Assembly (NCBI GenBank): GCA_026874595.1
Contig: CM049321.1
Coordinates: 10,899,979 to 10,963,978, forward strand
From: Sipunculus nudus
Taxonomy: Eukaryota > Annelida > Sipuncula > Golfingiida > Sipunculidae
Length of the DNA: 64,000 nt
Direction of reading: 5' to 3'
Below the pieces are notes generated by a model that was not told the origin of the DNA, searched no databases, and saw only the letters and a program-made list of their open reading frames with translations. The position numbers and the translations under genes are program-made. Position 1 is the stretch's first letter. Each line of letters opens with the position of its first letter. Below, piece after piece: positions 12,477 through 24,560 of the stretch.

Positions 12477-13039
12477 TAACAAGGGTAATAGCTACCATTA
12501 ATTTCAAATGATTCTGAATATTATCCCATCGACATGGTCAATTAAACAATCATGCAAGATTCTTAGAAATATTTAACTTTAACGTGTAAAACTAAAAAGA
12601 TAACAAGATTCAACAAAGACAAAATGAAGCTATATTCAGGGACAAGAATTAACCATCCTTTATTTTTCTGCCATAGAAGAAAATTTACAAGAACCAGTTA
12701 AGCAATGACTAAAATTTGTCTGTGTTCAACAGAATCATGCACAAACTACTCAAATCAAAACAAACAATCCATTTACCATCAAACAAGACTGAAATTGACA
12801 CACCTTTAAAGGTCATCGCACAAAAATATGTTACATTATACTTTTTGCAGTTTACAAGAACCTCTGTGCACATTATTTTTTAATATTCCACACCTAATGC
12901 CTGCTAATAAAACACTTAAAGCTGTAGTCTGTCATTCTCAACAACAGACCCCAGTCTGGGTCTTATGTTCACTCTGTGCAAAACTGTACATGATAGTAAC
13001 AATAAGAATGGCTTAGCAGCGCAAAATCAGATAAATGTC
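12477..13039. other. Intergenic, no recognised feature
   Basis: AT-rich unique-looking sequence to the right of the hAT-like terminus. No gene, RNA gene or clear repeat was seen. Confidence 0.5.
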
Positions 13040-13490
13040 TCCCCCCTAGGAGCCATCCCAAAACATTAGGGGTAAAATATGCACAATCTCAAAATAATTA
13101 TTCTAGATTTCAGCAGATCTGACCTTTAAGGTCAAGGTCAGTGCTTTTGAGGTCCTATATTTTGGCAGAAAGAACTGGTGTGTCAAAAATAGACAAAATA
13201 TGTAAAAATTGGAAAAAATACAGGTGGCACCACCAGTCTGCAGGAACTGACGAAACAGTCCAATATGCATGGAAAAAATAAAGGCCACTTGCATTAGTTA
13301 TTCGGTTACTGGAGCTTTTGTTTCAAATTTTTAATTATTCTGGGGGGTACTTACAAGCCCATAGCTCACAGGACATGGGTAACAAAGACCTTATTTCAGG
13401 TTTCCAAAGGGATATTTTATTGACCTCACTGGATGTCAAGGTTGAAGATTGTCCAATGGACAGATTTGTGCCCTGTAAATGGACAACCGA
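13040..13490 (-). repeat. Single unit related to the 340-bp repeat of element 53782-58263
   Basis: The complement matches the 54-58 kb array unit: ...CTGCAGACTGGTGG.GCCACCTGTATTTTT..., 'acccatgtcctgtgagctatggg' and 'ctttgttaccc'-like words recur in the same order. The palindrome here is GGTGGCACCACC (13211 region), one base off the main form. It is an isolated, inverted and decayed copy. Confidence 0.6.
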
Positions 13491-13689
13491 ATCTTTTAAA
13501 AACTCAAAAATAGAGATAAAATGCATTACAAGGCCTACAAGCCTAATGCGAACCTGTGCAATGGGATATACACCAGGTATAATGCTTCAATGCTGGACCA
13601 TTACAAGTACATGTGTAACATGTAAATGAACTATGCAATTACTAAACATTTTGAATAAGATACTATTACACAAGCATCACTGCTGAAAT

Positions 13690-13850
13690 TCTGGCATTGG
13701 TGCACACAACACAAAAATGATTATAGCTGGCACAACCAGTCTTGTATACAACCAAGCTATCAGAGATATATACATATGCCCCATTTTAGACTCATATATC
13801 AAACCCCTCCTGAGAAATAAGCAGGGACATACAGTGCAAAAATTATTGTA
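13690..13850 (-). repeat. Fragment related to the unit at 37840-38110
   Basis: The segment reading ATGATTATAGCTGGCACAAC...CTTGTATACA...GATATATACATATGCC...AAACCCCTCCTG is the inverse of the segment at 38020-38120. It is a solitary relic of the decayed family 1-like copy on the other side of the window. Confidence 0.55.
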
Positions 13851-14184
13851 CCGTAAAAACTCTCATAAAAGAAGAGAAATGTTCACCCTGAAACCACATC
13901 TAAAGTTGGGGGGTGACTAATGTCCAGGTACCAGTCTGAGAACTAAAAATTGTAACTTGAATGTCCGACCAACCCTTCAATGTCATGCATCGATCTGTTA
14001 CTGAAGAAGTTGATTCCAGTGAAATCTAGGTAGGTTTTTAGTTATTTTAATCATGAAAAATATTTACCTGTATTTTGTTTGTTATTTAATTTCATTTTAT
14101 ATTATTTATATACAGGATATATAAAAGGATTTGGACGTCCATCATTTATTAATATGTTAATGCCGCAAACCCAATATAATACAA

Positions 14185-15891
14185 CTAGAATACGGGTAAT
14201 CCACAAGTGACTACGTGTATCCGCCAAAATCAGAGAAGGACGGGTGAAGTGAGGCATGGATTGACTGACAAGGGGAAACACACATCCCATAAACATGATT
14301 GTAGGTGGCGCCACCTGTTATTTGAATGAGAAACTATCCAAGATGTATACACATGCAAAATCTCATGTGGAAAAGTCAAACCACTGCAGAGATATGAGTG
14401 ATTTTATCCCACAGCAGACAAACAGATGGACGCTGTGCAAAAATGCTGCAGGTGGCGCCACCATTTTTATGTATGTTATAAAGATATCCAAGGGCAACAT
14501 TTGTGTAATTTTTTTTTCCTGATTGGTCAAATGAGTCCGGAGATATAAGCATTTATGTCTGCAGCGTGAACGTTAATGTAGGTGGTGCCACCTGTCTTAA
14601 AATTTAAGAAAGCTATGCGGGATGTAATACGCATGTCGAATTTCAGGTAATTTGGTCAAACCACTGCAGAGATACGAGTGATTTTAACCCAAGGCAGACA
14701 TACAGATGGACGCTGTGCGAGAATGGCTGAGGTGGCGCCACCATTTTTGTGTACATTATAAAGCCATCCAAGGGCTACATTTGCGTAATTTTTTTTTCCT
14801 GATCGGTCAAACGGTTCCTGAGATATGAGCTTGGATGTCTGCAGCATTAACGTGAAGACAGGTGGCGCCACCTGTCATTAAATCAAGAAAGCTATCTAGA
14901 ATGTATACGCATGCCAAATTTCAGGTGAATTAGTCAAACCACTGCAGAGATATGAGTGATTTTAACCCAAGGCAGACAAACAGATGGACGCTGTGCAAAA
15001 ATGGCTGCAGGTGGTGCCACCATTTATGTGTATGTTATAAAGCTATCCAAGGGCTACATTTGAGTAAAATATTTTTCCTGATCGGTCAAACGGTTCCCAA
15101 GATATGAGCTTGGATGTCTGCAGCATTAACGTGGAGGTAGGTGGCGCCATCTGTCCGAAATCAAGAAAGCTATCTAGGATGTATACGCAAGCTGAATTTC
15201 AGGTGAATTAGTCAAACCACTGCAGAGATATGAGTAATTTTAACCCAAGGCAGACAAACAGATGGATGCTGTGCAAAAATGGCTGCAGGTGGCGCCACCA
15301 TTTTTGTGTATGTTATAAAGCTATCCAAGGGCTACATTTGTGTTTAAAAATTTTCCTGATCGGTCAAATGGTTCCTGAGATATGAGCTTGGATGTCTGCA
15401 GCATTAATGTGAATGTAGGTGGCGCCACCTGTCACAAAATCAAGAAAGCTATCTAGGATGTATACGCATGCCGAATTTTATGTGAATTAGTCAAACGACT
15501 GCAGAGATATGAGTGATTTTAACCCAAGGCAGATGAACAGATGGACACTGTGCAAACATGGTTGCAGGTGGCGCCACCTTTTTATGTGTATGTTATTAAG
15601 CTATCCCAGGGCTACATTTGTGTAATAAAATTTTTCCCGATCGGTCAAACGGTTCCCGAGATATGTGGGTTTATGTGTGGAAACAGACGCACAAACGGGC
15701 GCTGGGCAGAGAGGAAAGGTCAGAGGTCAAGGTCACTTGGTTAGGCACCAGTTCACATGTGACCCAATAATTTGTGTAAGTTTCGGAAAAATCCGTCCAG
15801 TAGTCTCAGAGGAGTTCTCCGGAAACGAACGCGACGGCAGCAGAACCCGGTCAAAAACATAGTATCCGCAAAACTTTGTTTTGGCGGATAC
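14185..15891 (-). mobile_element. Family 1 Helitron-like element (copy a)
   Basis: In minus orientation the 5' end at 15891 is a foldback, GTATCCGCCAAAA with its complement (plus strand 15862-15891). After a 5' region with a DR1 (15717-15729) comes a core of ten GGTGGCGCCACC-like palindromes. Then come the inverted subterminal repeat (GTATCCGCCAAAA on plus, 14217-14229), a decayed hairpin and CTAG (14185-14188). Palindromes start at 14304, 14451, 14581, 14731, 14861, 15009, 15139, 15288, 15418 and 15567, with intervals alternating near 147-150 and 130. This is the organisation known for non-autonomous Helentron/HINE elements: subterminal inverted repeats, tandem core, 3' hairpin. No coding potential; short frames across the units are by-products. 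Confidence 0.75.
15717..15737 (+). promoter_or_regulatory. DR1 plus extended half-site (nuclear-receptor-like)
   Basis: AGGTCAGAGGTCA is a perfect direct repeat of AGGTCA with one-base spacing. It is immediately followed by TCAAGGTCA, the extended half-site known for ERR/NR5A receptors. It lies in the 5' region of family 1 copy a. Binding is not demonstrated. Confidence 0.4.
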
Positions 15892-16090
15892 AAATATCAC
15901 TGAATGTTCGGCCAACCGGTCAATGTTGAGCCAAACCCCTTTCTCCTCATTCTACCATATAAATTACAGATATTCGTTCTTAAATAAATAACATTTCCAA
16001 AGGTCGAACATCTGGAGCTTATTTAGAAGTAATTAGTCTCCATGTCACGCATAAGCTCACAGATTGGCTCCACATACAGCCCTGAGAAAT

Positions 16091-16231
16091 CTGACACCCA
16101 TTAGGTTATCACATGATCCTCAAGAGCTGATCACATGCTACCTACCCATGAGGTGATCATATGGTGCTCATGAGGTGTTCACATGACACCCATGAAGTGT
16201 TCACATGACACCCATGAGGTGATCACATGCC
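16091..16231 (+). repeat. 22-bp minisatellite (about 6 copies)
   Basis: Units of the type GAGGTGATCACATGACACCCAT repeat with 2-5 differences each. Most units contain TGATCACA or TGTTCACA and CATGA. Confidence 0.8.
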
Positions 16232-16837
16232 TTGTGCCTGGCTGCACTAATTGAACTCTTGACTTATATCTGGCTGCACTGAATGAACTCTTGACCTGTT
16301 GCCAAATCTGAAACAGTTGGCAGTTTCTCAACCAATTTACAGATATAGACACAATCTTAGCCTGTTGGTAAATCTGTTTACACATACTGAAAGACTTTGG
16401 CTAAAATGCTTTTTTTTCAAGCTGACATTTTCATATGACTTTTTATCAAAATTTCTAGAATAATAAAAGATGCAGTCCTTTCATTGTTAAAAGTCCAATA
16501 ATTCTGCCAAAAATTATTCAAGTAAACTTGAACAAAGGCCACCCAAGAATAATTTTTGTGCAATATTACATAAGTTTTAACTTATAATTGAAACAATTTT
16601 TTAGAAAAAGACTATTGCAGTCCTCAGTTTGAAACAGACTTAATAATGGCCATTCTAACATCTAAAGCTTTTCACAACTCTACTTTAAATCAACAAACTT
16701 AATCTATTCTTATATGATTAAAAAAACCATCTTCTAGGATATTTCTTGTGAAAAATTGAAAGATTAAACTTGACAGTTTTACCGTACAAATTTTTAAGCT
16801 GAAAGAGGCTAAAATTATGAGGTCTTTGCTAAAAAAG

Positions 16838-17215
16838 ACAGGTCAATGTAGGTGACGCCACAAAATCTGCAATTTCAAATATGAGTCATGTGACCAACAT
16901 TTGAACAATAACTGGTGATGCTAGCTCCAGTCATTTCTGAGACTGCTATGTCAGTATGCTTACTTGGCCAAATGACTAAGTTCAAATTCACGTTACTCCA
17001 CCAAAATTCATCAAACACAAACCATTTGAACCAACTTGAGAGGACTAGCCTCTGGGATCATTTCTGTAAAATATGGAACAGTTTGACTGGACTGTTTACA
17101 AGAAGAAGACTTTTAAAGGTTTTACAGCTTTTTCCGTATAGAATCTACGTAAATGCAGATAGCAAAGCTGAGTCCCACAATATTTGATTTTGACAGATTA
17201 AATCTAGGGATATTA
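16838..17215 (-). repeat. Family 3 dispersed repeat, decayed copy
   Basis: It shares, in order and on the minus strand, the same words as 22510-23015 (plus): aaaagctttaaaa.., TTCTTCTCC-like, 'aattgtccaatatttcacagaaatgatcc', 'ctcaaatttgttc' and a final AGGTGACGCCAC at the GGTGGCGCCACC position. The 5' part is missing. Confidence 0.6.
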
Positions 17216-17339
17216 GCTCCTCCTATTCCTAAGAAATTATGGGTTCATGTACATGTGGCAAGACTGGCTTCAGTAGTTGCCAGAATATTACTGAGCTGAA
17301 TAATGTTCACTTGATAAAGATTTTTATAATCCTAGTCCT

Positions 17340-17640
17340 GACTAAAGCTTGAGCTCTATGTAGTTATTTTTTGTGACTGGGTGTCAATCGGGTGAATCCG
17401 GAGATTTGTTTACGATTCACTCACTTGGGTGATTCCAGAGACATGTTTACAGTGTGTTTGGAACGGAAATGACGACAAGCAAACTAGATGGCGCAAATTG
17501 GAAGGCGAACGCTGGCTGGTACAAACTCCTAAGTTCGAGATTCCAGACTGTATTTTGTGCCTGATTGTGTCCAGCCTTCATTTCGATACTTGATAAGGAT
17601 GTTCCACACCTCTGCTTGTGAACGTAAGGGCTTAGTTGTC
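17340..17640 (+). other. Possible exon or start region, GC-richer than surroundings
   Basis: A locally GC-richer stretch ends at a good donor (TGTGAAC|GTAAGG, about 17620-17630). It holds a 31-codon frame from ATG at 17470 and a CTCF-like word, AAACTAGATGGCGC (17481-17494). It could be a non-coding first exon of an unseen plus-strand gene. No downstream exon was found, so the call is weak. Confidence 0.2.
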
Positions 17641-18068
17641 CTTATTTTATTGTGAAATTGGTTTCTTACAGATTGGTCCGTTTTGTTTCACGTGTATCAA
17701 GAGCTACTGGGTCATTAGGCTTATGTGTCCCTGTATTTGTGCTCACTCCAGAACAATCTTGTCACAGACAGTTTTTCTTGCTCACTAAACCTGTATACTA
17801 AGAATTTATCTGCAAGTATACATGTTTATTGTTGATCCAAGACATGTAGAGAGTGTCTTTTAAATTCTTACGTTTATATATATAACGCTGGAATGTCCTT
17901 GCCAAGTCATGAAACGGTGATCATAGCGGTATCAGATTATTTTTTTGTATTACTTAATACCGCTCTGACAAGAATTTAAGCTGGAAATTGAATGTTGCAA
18001 TGAAGTATGTGTGTCATCCATGCTATACTATGAACATGTAAATGGTCCCTGTGATATAAAGAAACAGG

Positions 18069-18208
18069 AAGGAGGTTATGTTCAGAATGATGTTTGTTCA
18101 CTGAAGGTGGTTATATTCAGAATGATATTTGTCCATTGAAGAAGGTTATGTTCAGAATGATGTTTTTTCATGAAAGGAGGTTATGTTAAATTAATGTTTG
18201 TTTGATAT
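18069..18208 (+). repeat. 35-bp tandem repeat (4 copies)
   Basis: Units start AGGAGGTTATGTTCAGAATG and continue with ATGTTTGTTCACTGA-like sequence. The third unit drifts and the fourth is partial. Confidence 0.8.
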
Positions 18209-19237
18209 AAATATATATAATGCGGTAAGCTTAACCAACCCCTACATACACACACGGATATTCAGCAGTATTTTTTTATCATTGTTTGTTATTTTTGTGA
18301 TAGAAGACTATCAGTGTCCTAGTTGTTTGACCAAGGGGTAGTAGTAAACTCTGTTTTGACATGAGCCAATGATGTTTTGGGTTAATGCTGCAATGGAAAA
18401 TACAAGTCATAGGCCTAATTTCTCGGTGAAATTTCTCTGGGAATTCCTAGCAGTTAGCAGTAGGGATCTGATCAGTTCCTACTCCATGAGCTTTCTGTTT
18501 GGGGTAAACGTATAGTTGCTGAGAATTTCCCTTGTTCGCTTTGTAGGTCACTCTGACATATGTATGTGTGTTGCTTATCCTGGATGTGCATTACCCATGG
18601 AGGAGCCCAGCTTTTAGAACCTGTTACTACGGTTTGTGTTTGTAACATCAAACAGTATACTGTAACATTTCTACCAACATTTTAATTGTGGTCATTGTAT
18701 ATTTGCTCATTGTCATATAAGACTTTTAAGTGTAGAATTTAAGATTATTATTTCTGTTTAACTGTCAGATGGCTACTATAATGGACCTTCATTTTACTCA
18801 AATGGCACCTAATCTAAAACAGTGCCCTGTACTATTATTTCTAACTTTAACTTTGAAATATAAGGGTCCACATGTCTGCTTTAGTTTTATCAACACTGTA
18901 TTAAGCTCTAATATACTAATAATTAGTCATCTGCACCACAATCAGAGCTCAAGTATTCAGCAGATTAAACTCGCTGATGGAACATCAGGCCTTGACCAGG
19001 CAAGACAATAATGGATGATAACTAATTAAGTGACTTAAAGACACTAAATACAAAAGTACTATGTCATGTAAACAAGGATATTTATTTTGAGCAGTAATGC
19101 TCTGGCATTGTTTATTAAGGAATTTTATTTTGTATGTTTTAGGGTTTTCTAGTGCGGGAATAAAACTCTGATACATCCTTGATTGGTTGTCATTATTGTC
19201 GAACCTAAGTCCTCCCACATACTGATGACTCCCATAC

Positions 19238-19735
19238 AAAAAAGGTCAATGTCGGTGGCACCACCAATACCTGAATTTCATATATGACTCATGTGACCAA
19301 CACTGGCAAAATTTGGTGATGATAGGTCTGGACGTTTCTGAGATTGTCATTTTAGTATGATTTTCTCGAAAGATGACCTAGTTTAACTTCCTGTAACTCA
19401 GCCTAAATTCACCAAACTTTATCCATTCCAACAAACTTGAGAGAGAAGCTATACTGGAGATTATTTCTGTGAAATATTGAACAAATTGGCTGAACCGTTT
19501 CGGAGGAGAAGATTTATAAAGGTTTTTTAGCTTTATCTCGATACCTAAGAAAATGCAGTTGGCCAAATAAATAAACAAAAACCAATAAAATTTTTCAAAT
19601 GGCAAATTTTTTGCATAAAATTTCATGATGCTAGCTCTTTTCATTTTTAGCTAGTACGAGTTAACATACAGAACACAGATGATGGACCACACGACACCAT
19701 CACATAAGCTCACAGGTTCACTAAAAATTCGAAAA
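19238..19735 (-). repeat. Family 3 dispersed repeat, full-length inverted copy
   Basis: This is the inverse of 22510-23015 over about 500 bp. It runs from GGTGGCACCACC (19255) through 'aatattgaacaaattggctgaaccg' to the outer end CACATAAGCTCACAGGTTC (about 19698). The two copies face each other 3 kb apart. Read in its own direction, the family starts GAACCTGTGAGCTTATG and ends with the GGTGGCGCCACC palindrome. Confidence 0.7.
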
Positions 19736-19874
19736 GTACAGATGGGCCACTGGCGATTGATGAAACACTATGATCAATATGCATGCAAATAATCATGACC
19801 CGCCTCATAAGCTTGGGTGAACATACACATTACATGACACCAGCCACCCTGGCCAGAAGTTCCTCCAGGCTAAT

Positions 19875-20373
19875 TAAAGGTGCTTTTCCATAAGTGCATA
19901 GTCCGTATCCATAGTCCATATGCATAGTCCGCATGAGTAGTCCGCAAAGTAGTCCGTTTTCCCCATTCAGGCCATGCTGTATGCACAGTCTCTATTAACA
20001 ACTGGTATGAATGTCATTTCTGGCATCAGTTTTCCATAAACCCAACATATTGGCATATGGCTGAATTTTTATTTCCTTTCTTTATCACAGACAACAAGTT
20101 TTTAGATGATTGAAGCATAAACATCACTGTCGCGTATAAAATATTACTAATTAAGATCTTTTAAAAATTTTATTATTTTTATTTTGTTTAACTTTTGATG
20201 CTAATAAATACAAATGTACAATAAATATATGGTGAAATGGCTTGCAAAAAAAGATAAACTTCAGCTATCGAGCACCTACGCATATACATACGTATAGAAA
20301 ACGAACTTTGCGCATACGGACTGTGCATGAGCACTACAGATACGCACTACACATTTATGGAAAACCACCTTTA
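19875..20373. mobile_element. MITE with inverted termini (about 0.5 kb)
   Basis: The left end TAAAGGTGCTTTTCCATAAG is matched by the complement of the right end, TAAAGGTGGTTTTCCATAAA. The pairing continues over about 35 bp (GTGCATAGTCCGTATC against GTGTAGTGCGTATC). Internally, words of the type TAGTCCG(C/T)AT recur on both arms, making the whole a foldback. No ORF was found. The target-site duplication could not be fixed, so the superfamily is open. Confidence 0.7.
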
Positions 20374-20974
20374 CCCATTTTCCAAACATCAATGAAACAT
20401 CTCTGTGTATAATAAATTGGACTAGCGAAACCTGTTTAGGGCTAATACATTGGTATATGTGCTTTAATTTACTGTGTAGCAAATGGAACATGTGTGATAC
20501 GGTCCGCTTGTTAATTGGGCCCGGCTTTTTCTGGGAGCCTGGATATCCCGGCTCCCGGCCGGGCTTCCCGGCTTTTACCCTACTCCGGGTAATAACATTA
20601 CAACACTTGCAAACCACATTTCTTTGTACTGTCCGCATGCGAATGAAGATTCACAAATACTCAATCATTTATGCAACTTGATCACACCTTTTGCTTGTAG
20701 TAATGTATTTGTCCAGAGAGAGTAGAATGATAAACATACCAGCAAAACTGTCGGCTTTTACTTGCACTTGTCTTCCGCTTGGCTCACTTGTTTGTATATA
20801 GATTCGGGATAAGTGCAGAATAGGCACACCGGGCATAGTCGGCCTATTTCAAATTCGTATAATTTCTACTGAGCTTGCATACATTTTAATATTATATCAA
20901 GTTTGTCTGCCTCAATACTTTAAGAATTTCAAGAAAAATTACCTTTTTAATAGGACTAGTAAATAGAAAAAACA
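20374..20974. other. Intergenic; short CCGG-rich repeat inside
   Basis: No gene was recognised. Bases 20519-20575 hold a compact GC-rich run with repeated CCCGGCT words and a GCCGGGAG / CTCCCGGC inverted pair, unlike its AT-rich surroundings. Confidence 0.4.
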
Positions 20975-20975
20975 C

Positions 20976-21036
<61 letters not shown>
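20975..21036. repeat. (TA)n microsatellite
   Basis: A nearly pure TA tract of about 60 bases. Confidence 0.95.
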
Positions 21037-21480
21037 ACGCAGGGCTGCACATATATACCTTTAAATTAAATTACAAAATTTAACTAACCCTCACCATACC
21101 CCGAACCTTTCATAAATCCGGTCTGGGAAGACAAACATAAGATATAGGCGCAGGCCTGAATTATTTCTCCAGTCGGGGAGCAGAAATAAGGGATGCTAAT
21201 TTCCACTTCCCGTCATTATAAAACTCGGCTAGTATAGTCTTTGGAGCATTTTTAAAAATGATACATGAATGCAAGTTTTAAAATTTGATGCTTGTATACA
21301 CATACAATAAAATACATGAACTCCTTTTGCGTCCACCTCGGAGTATTAAGAATGTATACATAGTTATATATTTTGGGTATCTTACAAATAAAGTTTTACA
21401 CGGAAAGCCAAAACATTAAACATAATTCTAAACCATTTATGATTTTCAAAGGTAAAACCTGCCATTTAAGTTATATGATA

Positions 21481-21509
21481 TCTATATATATATATATATA
21501 TATATATAT
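21481..21509. repeat. (TA)n microsatellite, short
   Basis: A pure alternating TA tract in otherwise unassigned AT-rich sequence (21037-21826 holds no recognised gene). Confidence 0.9.
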
Positions 21510-21826
21510 TCATATACATGTGCGAACAAGCACGTACTCAAGGACAAAACAATATATAATTTAATGAAATAAACCATAGTCCTTAATTATCAGCATTAAA
21601 AAGATCATGGATTAATTGTTAATTGGCATTAGCAGGTGTAATTAGCATAGATCTAAACGTACATATATCATTAAGGTATTCGGAAAGTAGATCATGAAAA
21701 TTAGTTATTTCAGTATTGTATAAATTTATATATAGGCCTATCTGTTTTAGGCCGGCGTTTATTTTTCTTCGACATTTTTGCGAGCCCGGGCCAGTATAAG
21801 CAAGGCAGCTGAGCGACTATAATTAT

Positions 21827-21828
21827 TC

Positions 21829-21863
<35 letters not shown>

Positions 21864-21905
21864 GTTATTGTTGTTTTTGTTATTATTATTATTATTATTA
21901 CTTAT
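21827..21905 (+). repeat. (ATT)n microsatellite
   Basis: About 25 ATT/TTA units with a few GTT variants. Confidence 0.9.
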
Positions 21906-22142
21906 TATTATTTCAGTATATTTGTTTATATATATTTATACACAGTAACTTGTTCAGAAGTCATTCTGTTTTTCCACTGGACCTTGTTAAATTTACAGCT
22001 CTGAACGATCCCTAGGAGTGGAAATAATTAAGGAATTCTTAATTATCATTCCCTCAACAACTCATCATATATGTAGAATGGAATGGTTTACTATTGAAAA
22101 AATACACTAGGCCCTCATGATCAGTGGTAGCACCAACTTGAA

Positions 22143-22193
22143 GGGGGGGGGGTGTACGTACGTGGGAGGGGGAGGTGCCCCCCCCCCCCCCCC
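22143..22193 (+). repeat. Adjacent poly-G and poly-C runs
   Basis: A G10 run at about 22143-22152, then GGGAGGGGGAGG, then a C16-type run at 22178-22193. The complementary homopolymers can pair into a hairpin, and this is a likely assembly weak point. Confidence 0.85.
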
Positions 22194-22509
22194 GGTCAGA
22201 ACTTTTGAAAGCCATACTAGCTTTCGATTTGCCACATCTAAGTAAAACAAAAAGAACTGGAGACACAATTAATAACAATATTATAAAAAAATGCGTGAGA
22301 TGACTTGATGCAGCATGCACATTCAGGCTTATAATATATAAGGATGCATGCGAATACGTTTAGGATAGTGCATGCATGCATTTATATCTGTGGGAAAACA
22401 CATATCCTGTATCGCTCATACAAAAAAAAACACGTCCAAAAGTTAGGCTCATATACAAGGTTAATAAATTTCCAGGCCTCTGGACCCCATACAGCCGCTA
22501 AAACTCACG

Positions 22510-23015
22510 GTTTTTTTTAGCGAACCTGTGAGCTTATGCGATGGTGCGGCGTCGTCCGTCGTATGTCGTGCGTCGTCTGTAAGTTAACCATAGCTATCTC
22601 AAAAACGGCATGAGCTAGCATCACCAAATTTTTGCAAATAATCAGTCCTCCGAAAAACTCTATCGGATTTTGTTTAATTTTTCTAACTGCATTTTCTTAG
22701 ATTTCATAGGGAAAAAGCTAAAAAAACTTTTGAAATCTTCTTCTCCGAAAGTGTCCAGCCAAATTGTCCAATATTTCACAGAAATGATCCCTGGAACAAT
22801 CTCTCTCAAATTTGTTCGAATGGTTCCAGTTCAGAGATTTTTGGCCGAGTTACAGGAGGTTGAACTTTGTCATCCGTCCAAAAAAGCATATTAAAATTCA
22901 AATCTCAGAAACGGCTGGAGCTATCATCACCAAATTTTATGCCAATGTTGGTCACATATAGGTCATATCTGAAATTGAGGTATTGGTGGCGCCACCTGCA
23001 TCGGCCTTTTTTTTC
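22510..23015 (+). repeat. Family 3 dispersed repeat, plus-strand copy
   Basis: It starts TTTTTTAGCGAACCTGTGAG, passes a CGTCCGTCGT / CGTGCGTCGTC tract, and ends at GGTGGCGCCACCTGCATC (22985-23002) and a T-run. Other copies are at 19238-19735 and 16838-17215 (inverted), and remnants lie at 37340-37840. The shared GGTGGCGCCACC at its 3' end relates it to families 1 and 2. Confidence 0.7.
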
Positions 23016-23466
23016 ACGGGGTCATCAGTGACTGTATCACACTGTATACCCTTTATTTTTAGGTTCATTCTGCATAATGATACAGCACCACGCGACTTGT
23101 CACATTCATGCATGGATACCCAGCACTAATGGATACCAAAACATTGATAGATATGTTCCATTATATCACATGATTCTTTGATGTTACCAACACAGGATAT
23201 ATATATATATATATGCATCAATTCTCCATTTAATGATAACGTCTTTATAGGAGTTTAATATACACAAAAATTACATTTTATCACAATCACATTTTATCCG
23301 AATGGTGAATCACTGAAATGGAACGCTGCACTTAACAGACATATGTTGAGTGCCCTCGTGCAAGCGTATTGGATATGGTCGACGGACTCCTACTAAAATA
23401 TTTTACAAGTTATACAATTTATTTGTCTTCGACCTCAATATACTGGTTGAATTAGAATCACATCTC

Positions 23467-23508
23467 ATATATCCATATATATATATATATAGATATATAT
23501 ATATATAT

Positions 23509-23551
<43 letters not shown>
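23467..23551. repeat. (TA)n microsatellite with AGATAT interruptions
   Basis: About 85 bases of TA broken twice by AG. Confidence 0.95.
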
Positions 23552-23554
<3 letters not shown>

Positions 23555-23974
23555 AATTATTGAAAAAAGACTACCAATGATCGATTATTAATCGACTATG
23601 TTATGCATTGTTTATATTACCTTGCTATTTGTTGCAATCCTTAAATTCTGACCACAGTGCACAGTGTGGCATGTACATCCATTTTCACCTCTCATTCCAG
23701 GTCGACTTGCCGTCGGGCGGGCTGTTGTATGTTAATTTGGAGGTTATCTCTGACAGGTTTAAATTATTTGCGTGTGCATACATGTTCGTTTGGAATCGAT
23801 AACGAAAAAAAATGTTAGCGATTTAATCAGTTCATCGAAATTTGAAATAGCATGTCATATGCATGCAAGGTGGCTCCAGGACAACTACCCATGGTATAAA
23901 TTACACATTTAAAGTACACGTTTTACATTTAAATATATTCTGCGTAGCTAATGAGTAGCAAAGAATGCCAAAGA

Positions 23975-24172
23975 AATGAATAAAATTAAATGCAAACAAA
24001 AAATAAAAAGAAAATCACTTTAGATAATAATATCATGCTATTACTTATTATGATATCACTAATAGAGACTTAATAGATTACTTAATAAAATTAAACGCAG
24101 ACAAAAAATAAAAAGAAAATCACTTAAGATAATAATATGCTATTACTTATTATGATATTACTTATAGAGACT
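23975..24172 (+). repeat. Two-copy tandem duplication (about 100 bp)
   Basis: AATAAAATTAAATGCAAAC...AAAAAGAAAATCACTTTAGAT..TATTACTTATTATGATAT occurs twice in a row (about 23977 and 24082) with few differences. Confidence 0.85.
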
Positions 24173-24560
24173 GGTAAGAATGGATCAGAATGAATGGTAT
24201 TCCTTTTTGAATGGAATTATTTTGTATGCTTGCGGGTGGTTCTATGGACCATATGTTTACAAAGCTTTTGTTTTACAACTTGCCAATGTAAAGCATATTT
24301 CCTATATTGGACATTTACCATATATTTCCATTTTTTTACAATACACAAAACAATCATCTGAGAGGCATTGCCTAGAACTAGTAAACATGCAGCTACAGAA
24401 AACTTTATGTAATAGATTTTTTTTTCCTTTTTTTACAATACACATGATGTATGTACCTATGCTTGGTCTAAATTTTCTATCACCGATATTTGTTTTACTT
24501 ACAATCGGAATATTTGACTTTTAGTTTGTACAATGTGTACTTTAAAAGTGTTATTATACC

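Noticed and set aside
2142-12484. 8-bp target-site duplication for the hAT-like segment
   Set aside because: TTACCGAG and TAACAAGG agree at only four of eight positions.
14304-15580. Regularly spaced palindromes considered as a CRISPR array
   Set aside because: The host is eukaryotic, spacers are themselves repeats, there are no cas genes, and the element has transposon termini.
23350-23580. Frame with alternating Tyr-Ile
   Set aside because: Translation of the (TA)n microsatellite; the same holds at 39902-40165 and 21373-21564.
24180-24524. 114-codon frame rich in aromatic residues
   Set aside because: AT-rich composition, no family features, no splice or poly(A) context.
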